Of a stretch of DNA of 64,000 nucleotides, positions 53,586 to 63,265 are shown piece by piece. Each line of letters starts with the position of its first letter. Within the stretch, counting starts at the first letter, position 1. Position numbers and translations under genes: made by a program. The notes beneath the pieces were generated by a model. The model did no database searches. It saw nothing but the letters and a program-made list of their open reading frames with translations, and was not told the DNA's origin. Source of the stretch: Saprospirales bacterium GYS_P2D (GTDB lineage: Bacteria > Bacteroidota > Bacteroidia > Chitinophagales > Saprospiraceae); contig WUUP01000001.1 in NCBI GenBank assembly GCA_009833045.1, forward strand, positions 551,586 through 615,585. The letters are read 5' to 3'.

Positions 53586-56240
53586 CTAATAAAACCGATA
53601 GGTAAACTTCATCAAAAAAGTATTGTGGACATCTCTACCAAAGAGGTCATCAGCCAAAGAAGAGTAGATTCCCTTCTCTACGTCTCCTGATGCCGTATTG
53701 TTTTGTGTCCATACTAAAAAGAACTCCGATCCGGGCTTATACTCCCACCTGAATACCAGATTGGACCGGAACTGCATAAAGCTAAAGTCAGGATTGCTAA
53801 AGCTGTAGTCCGTCTGTCCATCTCGATCCTCGTCGATGCTATACTCTTCTGATCCTTCGCCGTAGCTCATTTGAGCTGCGTCATATAGATCAAATCGATC
53901 TACATATGACCTCGCTAAAGGATCAGTGATATACTTAAACTCCGAATATTGCCCCTTAGATATGAATGGCTGACCCCAGTACTGAAGTGTCATATTAGGC
54001 GTGATACTATAGTTGAGTCTCATAGACAGACTGAATGTCTCCTGATTGATACGACCAGTGATGTATCGATCTTCTCCTCCAAACTCTTCATATGCTACAT
54101 TTTGTATGGCTCGATCTTGCTTTGAGTAGGTAGGATTGAGCGTGATACGTATACTACTGCTCGGCTGATATCCGATGAAGAAGCGATAACTATTAAACGC
54201 TAATGCTCCTCGATCTGGTCCCACTGATCTAAAGTGAGTCAAATTAATCCCTGTAGTCACTTTTTTCCTATTGTCTGAGTCTATGTAGATCCAGTTCACT
54301 ATCCCTTTATTCTGACGGAGGAGTGGCCCACCAAATAAAGCCTTGGTAGAAATATCCTTCATCTCATAGGTACCCCCGAAGCCCATGCCCCAGTAGTTTT
54401 TGAATGAGAAGTGCATATTGGTATTAGCTGCATTATAAAGATGCTCACCTCCATAGGTCCAGCGAGAGTATTGATTGACATTGATCGCTATGCGTCTGAA
54501 TATGCCTACAGGCTTTGGAGATCGGTACCCGGCCCATGTGACATGGTGTATCTCGTCGGCCGTATTGAGAAAACCTATATCATTGAGCTCCAGATCTGGG
54601 CTCCTCCACGTCACACCCGTCTGAAAAGAGATATTATCCTTGCCACCATAATTACCCAATGATATGGTACCTCCATGGCCGGTCAGGCTGGTCTTCGTCC
54701 CATCTACTAAGACATGCTCGGCATCAGGACGCTGAAAATAATGCTCAAAAGACTCCTGAGTATTACGAATTTTGGCCGCCGTACCTCCGACATGACTGAA
54801 TAAGAAATTGCCCGTTAACTGCCACTCTCGAGACTTCCATGAATGAAAAAGATTAAGCCCCCCAGAGTATGCCTCACTGTGATACTGATCCTCGAGGCCT
54901 GTCTGATCCAGACGACGATTGAGTCCGGTCATAGTCAGCCCGATACGACTCTCCCCCTGTTTGATGTCTTGAGATACACTGGCGACGACATAGTTAGTCA
55001 GGGGCTCTACGAGCACGTCTGTCTCCTGTCCCTCATGACTGACACGAGCATACTCCTTAGCGGTGATACTTTCTAATATCCCTACAGAAAGGCCTTTCTG
55101 GGTCTTACCGCTAAATTTAGCCGAGCCAATGATAGAAGTAAATCGTGGATAATCTATATATGCCCCATCAGGAGCATCAAAATCACCTCGAGGAGAGGCT
55201 CCGATACGCCTACTATAAAATAAATTATCATTACCGAATGGCCCTCCAGCTTCAAGCCTTGAGACGGAAAAGCTAAAAAGATTAGCGTTTTCTACAAAAA
55301 ATGGTCGACGCTCATCAAAAAATATCTGAAAGCCATCAAGATTGAGCGCAGATGGATCTGCTTCTACTTGGCCAAAATCTGGATTGATTGTAAAATCTAA
55401 TGTCATATCAGTAGTCACGCCCACTTTACCATCAAGTCCAAAATTGAGCTTGGCATCACTCCCATCAGCATACGGATTGCCTTCTTCTACTGGTCCTTTA
55501 CTAAGAGCCACTACTGTATAGGGTTGGATCTCTATTTGACGTTTGGGCTTGATACCTTTGATACCATGGAGTTCACCAAAATTGCTCACCCAACCGGCAG
55601 CATTCTGAGGTATCCATTGCCACGTACTGCGTTCATCAGCACCAAAATCTCTCCTCATCACATTGAAGCCCCAGATATGTTCATCTCTATCTCCGAATCT
55701 CAATTGGCTTAATGGAATTTTGACCTCAGCAGTCCAGCTATCTTCGTTGATCTGGGCGGCGTTGTACCATATTGGGTTCCAGTTAGTATCCCAATTGTTA
55801 CCATTACCCGTGATGAACTCATCGCCCTTGACACCCGATACGGAGGTAGTAAAAGAAAAAGCTGTACTCAGATCATGATAGCTATCGATATTGACCTCGA
55901 CCCAATCGCCAGGAAAATTATCCCGACGTCCGAGCCTGTTTTCGAGTTCTTCGATATTCTCATGCATACACTTAAATCCAAAGTAGACATGATTGTCGTC
56001 ATATAATACTTTGAACATTGTTTGACGCTTTGGAGTCTCTCCATTGTTAGGAAAATGGACAGTAAAATCAGTCTCCCAATCCACAGATTCCCAAGCTTCA
56101 TCGGATAGATCTCCATCTATAGATATAGATACATCACTTAGTTTCTTAGTTTGATATTTACGCTTTTCGACAGCTTCTTGTGCCAATATGACTTGCGCTG
56201 ACACTAATACGGTCAAAAATAAAGTGGTTAATAGCTTCAC
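53586..56240 (-). CDS. DUF5916 outer-membrane barrel protein with CBM9-like N-terminus
   Basis: An 884-residue protein with a signal peptide (ending VILAQ). Residues about 35-215 are a family 9-type carbohydrate-binding-like module (IDGDLSDEAWESVDW, VLYDDNHVYFGFKC and EVKIPLSQLRFG). The rest is a long series of amphipathic strands (for example FDERRPFFVENANLFSFS and SYRFFIGYQPSSSIRITLNP) ending in the aromatic FLMKFTYRFY typical of outer-membrane beta-barrels. This matches the DUF5916 architecture. Function unknown; a transport or surface-binding role is possible. The gene stands alone, between the divergent lipoprotein gene and the sigma factor. Confidence 0.85.
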   Translation of the reverse strand: MKLLTTLFLTVLVSAQVILAQEAVEKRKYQTKKLSDVSISIDGDLSDEAWESVDWETDFTVHFPNNGETPKRQTMFKVLYDDNHVYFGFKCMHENIEELENRLGRRDNFPGDWVEVNIDSYHDLSTAFSFTTSVSGVKGDEFITGNGNNWDTNWNPIWYNAAQINEDSWTAEVKIPLSQLRFGDRDEHIWGFNVMRRDFGADERSTWQWIPQNAAGWVSNFGELHGIKGIKPKRQIEIQPYTVVALSKGPVEEGNPYADGSDAKLNFGLDGKVGVTTDMTLDFTINPDFGQVEADPSALNLDGFQIFFDERRPFFVENANLFSFSVSRLEAGGPFGNDNLFYSRRIGASPRGDFDAPDGAYIDYPRFTSIIGSAKFSGKTQKGLSVGILESITAKEYARVSHEGQETDVLVEPLTNYVVASVSQDIKQGESRIGLTMTGLNRRLDQTGLEDQYHSEAYSGGLNLFHSWKSREWQLTGNFLFSHVGGTAAKIRNTQESFEHYFQRPDAEHVLVDGTKTSLTGHGGTISLGNYGGKDNISFQTGVTWRSPDLELNDIGFLNTADEIHHVTWAGYRSPKPVGIFRRIAINVNQYSRWTYGGEHLYNAANTNMHFSFKNYWGMGFGGTYEMKDISTKALFGGPLLRQNKGIVNWIYIDSDNRKKVTTGINLTHFRSVGPDRGALAFNSYRFFIGYQPSSSIRITLNPTYSKQDRAIQNVAYEEFGGEDRYITGRINQETFSLSMRLNYSITPNMTLQYWGQPFISKGQYSEFKYITDPLARSYVDRFDLYDAAQMSYGEGSEEYSIDEDRDGQTDYSFSNPDFSFMQFRSNLVFRWEYKPGSEFFLVWTQNNTASGDVEKGIYSSLADDLFGRDVHNTFLMKFTYRFY

Positions 56241-56444
56241 AATAGTTAGGTTCAGTAGTAATAGATTGTAATAGTACGCTATAAAGACACCTCATATTTT
56301 AAAAGGTAGACAAGGACAACTAAATATTCTACGAAATTCATCGTAATAGAGACAAATGAGTCATTATAGTGATCTAAATCTCAAACTGGATAATCATAAA
56401 GCCCGTGATTTGCGTTATTAGATCAAATCATAAACTCACAACCG

Positions 56445-57191
56445 ATGAAAAATTCACTTTTCGCCCTATTAGGATTGATCATATTACTGAGCTCGTGCTC
56501 TGAAGATCCCAAAGATGTACAGCTCAATTTCAAATTAAAATATGACGGTGAACCCCTCGTCATGCTCGATGAGTACGTCTATCCCGATGGCCGCCCTATT
56601 AAGTTTACGAGAGTCAGCTTCTACCTATCTGATGTACAGGCCATCGATGATGGACAGTCTCAAGAGATCTTAGATGTAGCTATGATCAATCTCGCTGAGA
56701 GTCACGCCACTATGGGTGGAGCCAATGATGGATACACTCTACTGATAGAAGATCAGGATATAGAAAATCTGGATGCTATACGCATGAATATAGGCCTCAC
56801 CTCCGAGCAAAATGGGAAAGCTCCAAATGACTATGACATAGACAATCCTCTATCTAATACTGGTGAGTATTGGATAGGATGGGAGAGCTATATATTCGCT
56901 AAAATTGAAGGTCTCATAGATATGGACCGTGACGGGACCACAGAAAAAACATTTGCACTGCACTTAGGCTCAGATGAGATCATGAGGACCATCACTTTTG
57001 ATAATATCAATATGAACGAGTCAGATCAATACGATCTTAACTTTGAGATAGATGTCAAGAATATCTTTGAGAATGGTGCTGTATATGATATCGAGACTAC
57101 TCCTAATATCCATAGTCTCAATCAAATCAATCAAGCTAACCAACTCATCGATAACTGGGCACAAGCCTTCTCTATCCGCATAGAGCAATAA
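56445..57191 (+). CDS. MbnP-like lipoprotein
   Basis: A 248-residue lipoprotein (lipobox LLSSC, Cys18). The body has the pattern of the MbnP family: NFKLKYDGEPLV, then FTRVSFYLSDVQ, a MNIGLTSEQNG segment, and GEYWIGWESYIFAKIEG, whose tryptophans and acidic residues recall the copper-site region. MbnP proteins usually travel with a di-haem peroxidase-like MbnH, which is absent here, so a copper-protein role is inferred by family only. The start is the first ATG. Confidence 0.75.
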   Translation: MKNSLFALLGLIILLSSCSEDPKDVQLNFKLKYDGEPLVMLDEYVYPDGRPIKFTRVSFYLSDVQAIDDGQSQEILDVAMINLAESHATMGGANDGYTLLIEDQDIENLDAIRMNIGLTSEQNGKAPNDYDIDNPLSNTGEYWIGWESYIFAKIEGLIDMDRDGTTEKTFALHLGSDEIMRTITFDNINMNESDQYDLNFEIDVKNIFENGAVYDIETTPNIHSLNQINQANQLIDNWAQAFSIRIEQ

Positions 57192-57199
57192 GAAAAATT

Positions 57200-58348
57200 C
57201 TATGATAACTGATCCAAGGCTTTTCCTAAGTCTTGGGTCAGATCATCGATATGCTCTATTCCTACACTGAGTCTGATCAAAGAATCTGTAAGACCGACCT
57301 TTAGGCGCTCCTCTCTCGGGATACTAGCATGTGTCATGCTCGCAGGATGACCGATCAGAGACTCTACCCCACCCAGCGACTCCGCCAATGAGAAATAATG
57401 CGTATTACTCAATACTTGCTTAGCGGCTTCAAAATTATTATCCACTAAATCGAATGAAACCATACCGCCAAAGTCTTTCATTTGCTTCTTAGCGATATCA
57501 TGATTAGGATGATCTGCGAACCCTGGGTAATACACTTTTGACACTTTAGGATGTGCCTGTAAGTATTCTGCTACTTTGCGAGCATTCTGACAGGCTCTTT
57601 CGACTCTGACGTGTAGTGTCTTGATCCCTCTCAGCACTAAGAAACAATCCATAGGCCCTGGTACGGCACCAGCAGCATTTTGGATAAAGCGTAGCTCCTG
57701 AGCTATACTTTCATTATTAGTGATGACGCAGCCATGCACTACGTCAGAGTGACCACTGATATACTTAGTCGCAGAGTGCGTCACGATATCAGCGCCGAGA
57801 TCTATCGGATTCTGCAGATATGGAGAGCTAAAAGTATTATCCACACAGACCAGAGCGCCATGCTCATGAGCGATCTTAGTCACTGCCTCGATATCGACTA
57901 TAGAGAGCATCGGATTAGTCGGTGTCTCGATCCATACGAGCTTAGTCGCAGGAGTGATATGCTGTGCTATTTCATCTGCTGACTGCATGTCTATGAATTT
58001 GCCCTTGAGTCCAAATCCCTCAAATATCTTAGTGATCAGACGGTACGAGCCTCCGTAGAGATCATTAGTCGATAGGATCTCGTCTCCGGGTTTAAACATC
58101 TTCAGTATCGCATCCATCGCAGCGAGCCCACTACTATAGCAGATGGCGTGCTCTGCATTTTCGAGAGCCGCCAGATTATTTTCCAGCGCTGTACGAGTAG
58201 GATTTTGAGTACGTGCATACTCGTATCCTTTGTGTACGCCTGGTGCATCCTGTACATAGGTAGAGGTCTGATAAATAGGAGTCATGATGGCTCCAGTCGA
58301 CGGATCTGGCTCGATGCCAGCATGGATTACTTTAGTGTCAAATTTCAT
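57200..58348 (-). CDS. metB: Cystathionine gamma-synthase / trans-sulfuration PLP enzyme
   Basis: A 382-residue fold type I PLP enzyme of the Cys/Met-metabolism family. Lys195 in HSATKYISGHSD forms the Schiff base, YEYARTQNPTR holds the phosphate-contacting Tyr and Arg, and CYSSGLAAMDA and VDNTFSSPYLQNP are standard. Near the C-terminus is SLGGVESLIGHPASMTHA. Distinguishing synthase from cystathionine gamma-lyase or homocysteine-forming relatives by sequence alone is not secure. The gene is alone on its strand, downstream of HU. Confidence 0.85.
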   Translation of the reverse strand: MKFDTKVIHAGIEPDPSTGAIMTPIYQTSTYVQDAPGVHKGYEYARTQNPTRTALENNLAALENAEHAICYSSGLAAMDAILKMFKPGDEILSTNDLYGGSYRLITKIFEGFGLKGKFIDMQSADEIAQHITPATKLVWIETPTNPMLSIVDIEAVTKIAHEHGALVCVDNTFSSPYLQNPIDLGADIVTHSATKYISGHSDVVHGCVITNNESIAQELRFIQNAAGAVPGPMDCFLVLRGIKTLHVRVERACQNARKVAEYLQAHPKVSKVYYPGFADHPNHDIAKKQMKDFGGMVSFDLVDNNFEAAKQVLSNTHYFSLAESLGGVESLIGHPASMTHASIPREERLKVGLTDSLIRLSVGIEHIDDLTQDLGKALDQLS

Positions 58349-58428
58349 AGTAGCAAATGTATCGATATTGATAGAAAATTAGGAAAATGAATCACTTCTT
58401 CCTTGTCTATGATGACAATAGTAAACAA

Positions 58429-58459
58429 AAAATGGGGCCACTTTTCGTAGCCCCATTTT
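58429..58459 (-). terminator. Terminator of the HU gene
   Basis: AAAATGGGGC pairs with GCCCCATTTT (10 bp, 11-base loop), and the minus-strand 3' side is a T run. It lies about 24 bases after the HU stop. Confidence 0.85.
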
Positions 58460-58482
58460 ATTATTTTGTTAGCGGTCTGGGA

Positions 58483-58755
58483 TTAGTTTACAGACTCGTC
58501 TAATGCTTTACCAGCTTTAAACTTCACAAGAGTCTTAGCTTTGATTTTGATAGTTTCGCCAGTCATTGGGTTTCTTCCATCACGAGCTTTTCTCTCAGAA
58601 GTAGAAAAAGTACCAAATCCAACAAATGCAGCTTTCTCTCCTTTTTTCAAAGCGCCCTCTATTGATCCGAATACTGTATCCACAGCTGAAGTAGCTTGTG
58701 CTTTAGTGATTCCAGATGCGTCTGCTACTGCACTAATTAAATCTCCTTTGTTCAT
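58483..58755 (-). CDS. hup: HU-family DNA-binding protein
   Basis: A 90-residue nucleoid protein with the full HU fold: MNKGDLISAVADASGITKAQATSAVDTVF (written here only as a landmark in shorter form, residues 1-29), then GALKKGEKAAFVGFGTFS, the DNA-binding beta-arm GRNPMTGETIKIKA (with the tip Pro that kinks DNA), and the final helix. The length equals that of E. coli HU. It has its own promoter and terminator, so it is a single-gene unit. Confidence 0.95.
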   Translation of the reverse strand: MNKGDLISAVADASGITKAQATSAVDTVFGSIEGALKKGEKAAFVGFGTFSTSERKARDGRNPMTGETIKIKAKTLVKFKAGKALDESVN

Positions 58756-58793
58756 TTCAAATGATTTCGTTAATTAAAATTTTTATAGCGGGC

Positions 58794-58825
58794 CAAAAGT
58801 ATATTTTAAAATCTACACATCCAAT
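58794..58825 (-). promoter_or_regulatory. Bacteroidota-type promoter of the HU gene
   Basis: On the minus strand ATTG (58822-58825), 20 bases, then TACTTTTG (58794-58801), matching TTG-N20-TANNTTTG. It lies 38 bases ahead of the HU ATG. Confidence 0.5.
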
Positions 58826-59026
58826 AGATTTTTATCTAAGAGGTCAAAATGCCACAAATTGGGTAGTTACCCATAGAATTAGACCTTAATTTAATATTAT
58901 TATATTCTAAACATATACGCATATTGTTATTAAATATCAAATTATTAATCCAATATAAAAATACCGATCCATCAGTCTGTGGATGCTCACGAAAGAAAAT
59001 TGAAAAATGACCTAATATCGATATTT

Positions 59027-60040
59027 TTAACGCTGATTTAGCCAGTCAGCTATTATATTCAAAGTCAAAACGGTGAAAAATACGGCCAAGCCAGGAAATA
59101 CTGCCAGCCACCAAGCTGCAAAATAATCTCTTGCTTCTCTCAATATAGCTCCCCAGCTCGGAATGTCTTCTGGTAGTCCTATCCCTAAGAAGGATAGTGT
59201 AGACTCCGCTAATATCGCCCCAGTAAAGGTATACGCCACTGCGATGGAGATCGGAGCTAAGACATTGGGTAATATATGACGATGTAAGATCCTCCAGTCT
59301 GAGAGCCCAGAGAGCTGTGCAGACTTTATAAAATTACTAGATACCAGCCGCATGGTCTCAGCTCTCACGATGCGAGTCTTAGCTGGCCATGAGACTAGCC
59401 CCAATATCAATATCACTGTCAACATGCCAGGCTGCCTCATGATAGCGAATAAGGATAAGATCAGAAATAAACCAGGGATCGTCTTAAAGATCTCAATACC
59501 TTTCATGGTCAATAGATCTATCGGAACACTGATCCTGCGCTCTGATAGTCGTCCCAATAAATAAGCTATACTCCCTATCAAAATCAATACCCCGATAAGC
59601 CAAAATCCAAATCCAAAAACAGAGGAGTAAAACCCTGATACGACAGCACTGATCGCTATCCATATCAGCTGCCAGCTATTCATCCGGACTCCCCTATCTC
59701 CATAGTATCCTGCCGCTAATCCTAAGACCAAAGAAATAAGTAAGGAAATAACAGATACTCCCAAACCCACAAAAAGCGCAGTACGGGTACCGTATATCAG
59801 CCGGGTCGCTACATCACGGCCCATACGATCAGTCCCGAGCAAGTGCGTTCTGCCATCCTGCTCCACACTACCTGGGGCTGTATAATATAGGTCTGAACCT
59901 GTCAGCTCATTCGGCGCAAAGCCCAAAAAAGACTCTGACAGTAAGGGTGCAAATAGTGCAAACACCGCCATCAGGACCAAATAGCCCACCGCCAGCCATT
60001 GATACCATTTGGTAGCTCTGATAGTGTCTATCCCCCTCAT
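59027..60040 (-). CDS. Oligopeptide-type ABC transporter permease (OppC/DppC-like)
   Basis: A permease of about 337 residues with six predicted membrane helices. The EAA loop reads LHRHILPNVLAPISIAV and is followed by STLSFLGIGLPEDIPSWGAIL, both typical of the DppC/OppC half. The N-terminal WYQWLAVGYLVLMAVFALFAPLL helix precedes a periplasmic loop with YTAPGSVEQDGRTHLLGTDRMGRDV. I choose the ATG at 60040, which overlaps the OppB-like stop by 4 bases (ATGA); a longer frame to 60160 would reach into the partner gene. No ABC ATPase gene is adjacent. Confidence 0.88.
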   Translation of the reverse strand: MRGIDTIRATKWYQWLAVGYLVLMAVFALFAPLLSESFLGFAPNELTGSDLYYTAPGSVEQDGRTHLLGTDRMGRDVATRLIYGTRTALFVGLGVSVISLLISLVLGLAAGYYGDRGVRMNSWQLIWIAISAVVSGFYSSVFGFGFWLIGVLILIGSIAYLLGRLSERRISVPIDLLTMKGIEIFKTIPGLFLILSLFAIMRQPGMLTVILILGLVSWPAKTRIVRAETMRLVSSNFIKSAQLSGLSDWRILHRHILPNVLAPISIAVAYTFTGAILAESTLSFLGIGLPEDIPSWGAILREARDYFAAWWLAVFPGLAVFFTVLTLNIIADWLNQR

Positions 60041-61398
60041 GACTCCTCGAGACTTTGAGCGATCTGTGGATAGAATATCATATAGAGTACATCTGCCAAT
60101 ATGTATGAGAATATCGTGACTATCCCGACCAAAATGATAATACTGATACTCACTGGCCAATCTGACTGATGAATGGACTGTAGCATAAGTTTGCCTACGC
60201 CAGGCAGATTGAATATTTCTTCAATCACTACAGACCCGACTAATGCTCTCGGTATGGCACCAGTGACTATCGTGATGTAAGGTACGAGGGCATTCGGCAG
60301 CAGATGGTGATAGATCAGCCGCCATCGGCTCACCCCTTTAGCTCGTACAGAGGTCACATAGGGCTGCTCTCGCTGTCGCTTCAGATCCGTACGTAGCTGT
60401 CGAGTCAGATAGGACATATTAGCCAGTAGGAGACAAAATACAGGTAGGATCAGCTGCTTAGCATATACTCCCAGATTAGCTATTGCACTATCGCCCAGCA
60501 TCCATGGCTTGATTCCAATAGATGGAAATACATTAGTCCAGCTACCATAATGATCTGTCGTAAAAAATACTATCATCAAAGTGGCCAACCAAAACAAGGG
60601 CAATGCATAGATCGCATACATGAATCCATCGGTAATCCTCACCGCCCAGCTCCGAGTCGACCATGACTGCCAGAGAGCTATCATCATCGATAGGACAATA
60701 GCTAAGATCAAAGAAATAAGTGAAAGACTCAGCGTCCATCTCAGTGCCGCTCCGATCTTATCAGCCACAGGGACACCGTCTACCAATGATACTCGCCCAT
60801 CTGCTGAGAAGAGTCGACCTACCCAATGGTAAAACCGATTGTCCAGTCCGTGCCACCTGAGAGACGGTAGGATCATAGCATTAGACGGCTCAAGTTGGCC
60901 TATAACATTTTTCAACTCAGCCGCTTCTTCAGGTAGGTCTACCGAAAGTGATCTGAGCTCTTCTATTGTATTTATTCGTTCTAAGTTATTGAGCTGTCGA
61001 TACAGTCTTGCTTGAGATGGATCCTTCTCATGAGCCATGAGTGCGGACTGGAGTGCCTCATGATAAGCCATTATTTTACTCCAGTTTTTCACCTGACCAT
61101 TGAGCTGGAGGAGGCGCTGTCGATAGCTCGCAGGTATAATATCCCGTGCATCAGATGGCTGATGAGATGGCTGTAGCCCAAAGTAAAAAGCAGGTCCTCC
61201 GAGACCCAGCTGTGACTGGAGCTCCAGATAGGACTGACTGTATTGAGCTCGATCAAAACTGACACTCTTGCCCTCGAGATCCAGTCGCTCCATAATCTCA
61301 TCCCCCGGCATATAGGTATGCAGTACGAATGTGAATATCAACACCGCTATCAGTGTAGGTATGAGCAGCGCTATACGTCGCAGTAGATACCTACCCAT
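60037..61398 (-). CDS. Oligopeptide-type ABC transporter permease (OppB/DppB-like) with long insert
   Basis: A 453-residue permease, about 120-140 residues longer than the usual OppB. The first helix (LLIPTLIAVLIFTFVLHTYMPGD) is followed by an unusually long, mostly helical hydrophilic segment from about residue 35 to 205, predicted in the periplasm. The normal core comes after it, with the EAA loop IYHHLLPNALVPYITIV and the exit SVVIEEIFNLPGVGKLM. It starts 6 bases after the binding-protein stop, so the three genes form one unit. The insert may contact the binding protein. Confidence 0.88.
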   Translation of the reverse strand: MGRYLLRRIALLIPTLIAVLIFTFVLHTYMPGDEIMERLDLEGKSVSFDRAQYSQSYLELQSQLGLGGPAFYFGLQPSHQPSDARDIIPASYRQRLLQLNGQVKNWSKIMAYHEALQSALMAHEKDPSQARLYRQLNNLERINTIEELRSLSVDLPEEAAELKNVIGQLEPSNAMILPSLRWHGLDNRFYHWVGRLFSADGRVSLVDGVPVADKIGAALRWTLSLSLISLILAIVLSMMIALWQSWSTRSWAVRITDGFMYAIYALPLFWLATLMIVFFTTDHYGSWTNVFPSIGIKPWMLGDSAIANLGVYAKQLILPVFCLLLANMSYLTRQLRTDLKRQREQPYVTSVRAKGVSRWRLIYHHLLPNALVPYITIVTGAIPRALVGSVVIEEIFNLPGVGKLMLQSIHQSDWPVSISIIILVGIVTIFSYILADVLYMIFYPQIAQSLEES

Positions 61399-61404
61399 CT
61401 TGAT

Positions 61405-63165
61405 CTACCCTTGGGAGTTATTAAGCTCGAATGCATTGACAAAGAAACCTGGCCGCTTAGATGAGACCAGAGGATCCAGTCGTCGAGAGATCGCAAACCT
61501 CTCTACTGGTGCATAGAGTAATATCATCGGCTGATCAGCAGCCATCAGCTCCTGTAGTTGGTTATAGGCTTTCTGCCGCTCCACCTCATCAGTAGTCGTG
61601 CGTATAGTGGTGATGAGCGCATCAGCTCGATCGCTGACATAACCAGACCAGTTGCGTCCGTTAGTGCCTGTCATAGTGGAGTGCCAGCTACCATGCGGAT
61701 CCCATCGCCCTTCACTCGTGATTGCTTGCGCTGTGAATTCATAATCACCTGGTATAATATTTTCAGCTCTGGAGGCTCGACCACCTTTAGTGATGATCTC
61801 TACATTGATACCGACTTGGCTGGCTCCATCTTTGAGGATATTTGATATACTCTCGCTGAGGCCACTCCCTGAGATGAAAAATCGAAGATTCAGCTCTTGA
61901 TTAACGCCGTTTACAGCTTTCTCTCTAATGCCATCACCGTCCTTATCTATCCAGCCTGACTCGCTCAGGAGTGTATTAGCTCGATCTACATCATATTCGA
62001 CCATCGGTATATCTTTATTATTATCAGCGGAGTTTGGATGTACCGGACTATTTACTCTTTGGCCATAGCCTCCCTCATATTGTTTGATCAGTCGATCTAC
62101 GTCCATGACTGAGGCCAGCGCTTTACGCACATTGACATCAGCGAGTCGAGGATCTTGATTATTCATCATGATGAAATAGATCCGTGGCAGACTCGGTGTA
62201 TAAAACTCATACTGGCTACTCACAGCAGGATCAGCCTTCAGATCTTCATACACTTGGCTGGCAGCCTTACTTAGTGACATGAAGTCAAAATCTCCAGACC
62301 GTAGCTGAGTAGCTGCTACTGTCTCATCGCTGATGATCTGATATACGATCTGCGCAGGATTAGCTTTGAGCAATTTCCTATCATATTGATCTCCCCACCA
62401 GTTTTCTTTCCTTTTCAACACGATAAACTGGCCGGTCTCCCAAGTATTCAATGTATAAGGGCCAGCACCCTCTATGATCGCTGTCCTTGAAAAATCAACA
62501 CTGGAAAATTGCTCTCCCAGTGATTTTAATCCTTCATCACTACTGACTAAAGACTCTAAATCTTGGCTTTTGAAATCCGCATAAGAGTATGCTCCTAATA
62601 CATCAGAAGGATCATAGACATGCTGAGGATATATCTCCGCAGTGAGAAGGCCCTCCATAGCTTGAAAATAATCACTGGCTAAGCTTACGCTGAATTTCTT
62701 AGGATCACTCTCATTAATATCTATGCTAATAATACCTGGCAATATCGATCGCCAACTGGTCGCAATATTGGGCATCAATATAAGCTTCATCGTCGTCGCA
62801 AAATCATATCCATCGATCGGTGATCCATCAGCCCAGACTGCATCTGACAGTATCTCCAGATCAAAAGTCATGATAGCCTGACCATCTTCACCTGTCGATA
62901 GCTGCTTCTCAGGGATATCAGTGAGTAGTACTGGGACAAATGCTCCAGTCACTGGATCAAAATCAGCCAAAGACAAAAACATATGCTCTGTCACCATCGT
63001 CTCATAGCCAGACACTCCGAGTATAGGATTGAGTCGCTGCGGCTCCGTATCGATATGGATTACTACTCTATCGAGTGACGAGGTCTCTTCCTGAGTATTA
63101 TCAGATTGGCAAGAGTATATCAGGAATAAAATAGAACAAAGCAGTAATAATGGACTTTTTTGCAT
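61405..63165 (-). CDS. Oligopeptide-type ABC transporter substrate-binding lipoprotein
   Basis: A 586-residue family 5 solute-binding lipoprotein (lipobox LIYSC, Cys19). Landmarks are HIDTEPQRLNPIL, then WADGSPIDGYDFATTMKLI, EGAGPYTLNTWETGQFIVLKR and VNVRKALASVMDVDRLIKQYEGGYG. The ATG at 63165 is chosen because it gives a proper lipoprotein signal; an upstream frame to 63318 would overlap the divergent epimerase gene. The ligand is probably a peptide, but this cannot be read from sequence. It heads the operon with the two permeases. Confidence 0.87.
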   Translation of the reverse strand: MQKSPLLLLCSILFLIYSCQSDNTQEETSSLDRVVIHIDTEPQRLNPILGVSGYETMVTEHMFLSLADFDPVTGAFVPVLLTDIPEKQLSTGEDGQAIMTFDLEILSDAVWADGSPIDGYDFATTMKLILMPNIATSWRSILPGIISIDINESDPKKFSVSLASDYFQAMEGLLTAEIYPQHVYDPSDVLGAYSYADFKSQDLESLVSSDEGLKSLGEQFSSVDFSRTAIIEGAGPYTLNTWETGQFIVLKRKENWWGDQYDRKLLKANPAQIVYQIISDETVAATQLRSGDFDFMSLSKAASQVYEDLKADPAVSSQYEFYTPSLPRIYFIMMNNQDPRLADVNVRKALASVMDVDRLIKQYEGGYGQRVNSPVHPNSADNNKDIPMVEYDVDRANTLLSESGWIDKDGDGIREKAVNGVNQELNLRFFISGSGLSESISNILKDGASQVGINVEIITKGGRASRAENIIPGDYEFTAQAITSEGRWDPHGSWHSTMTGTNGRNWSGYVSDRADALITTIRTTTDEVERQKAYNQLQELMAADQPMILLYAPVERFAISRRLDPLVSSKRPGFFVNAFELNNSQG

Positions 63166-63265
63166 AACAATTGATTCTGATAGTAAATAGATCGAAAAGG
63201 TAAGAATAAACAAACAATCTTCTTTTCTACTTAGTATGACATAACCATTAAAAATAATATACCAA

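Noticed and set aside
60041-60160. Longer start for the OppC-like permease at 60160
   Set aside because: It lies wholly within the OppB-like gene; the ATGA overlap at 60037-60040 is the normal coupling arrangement.
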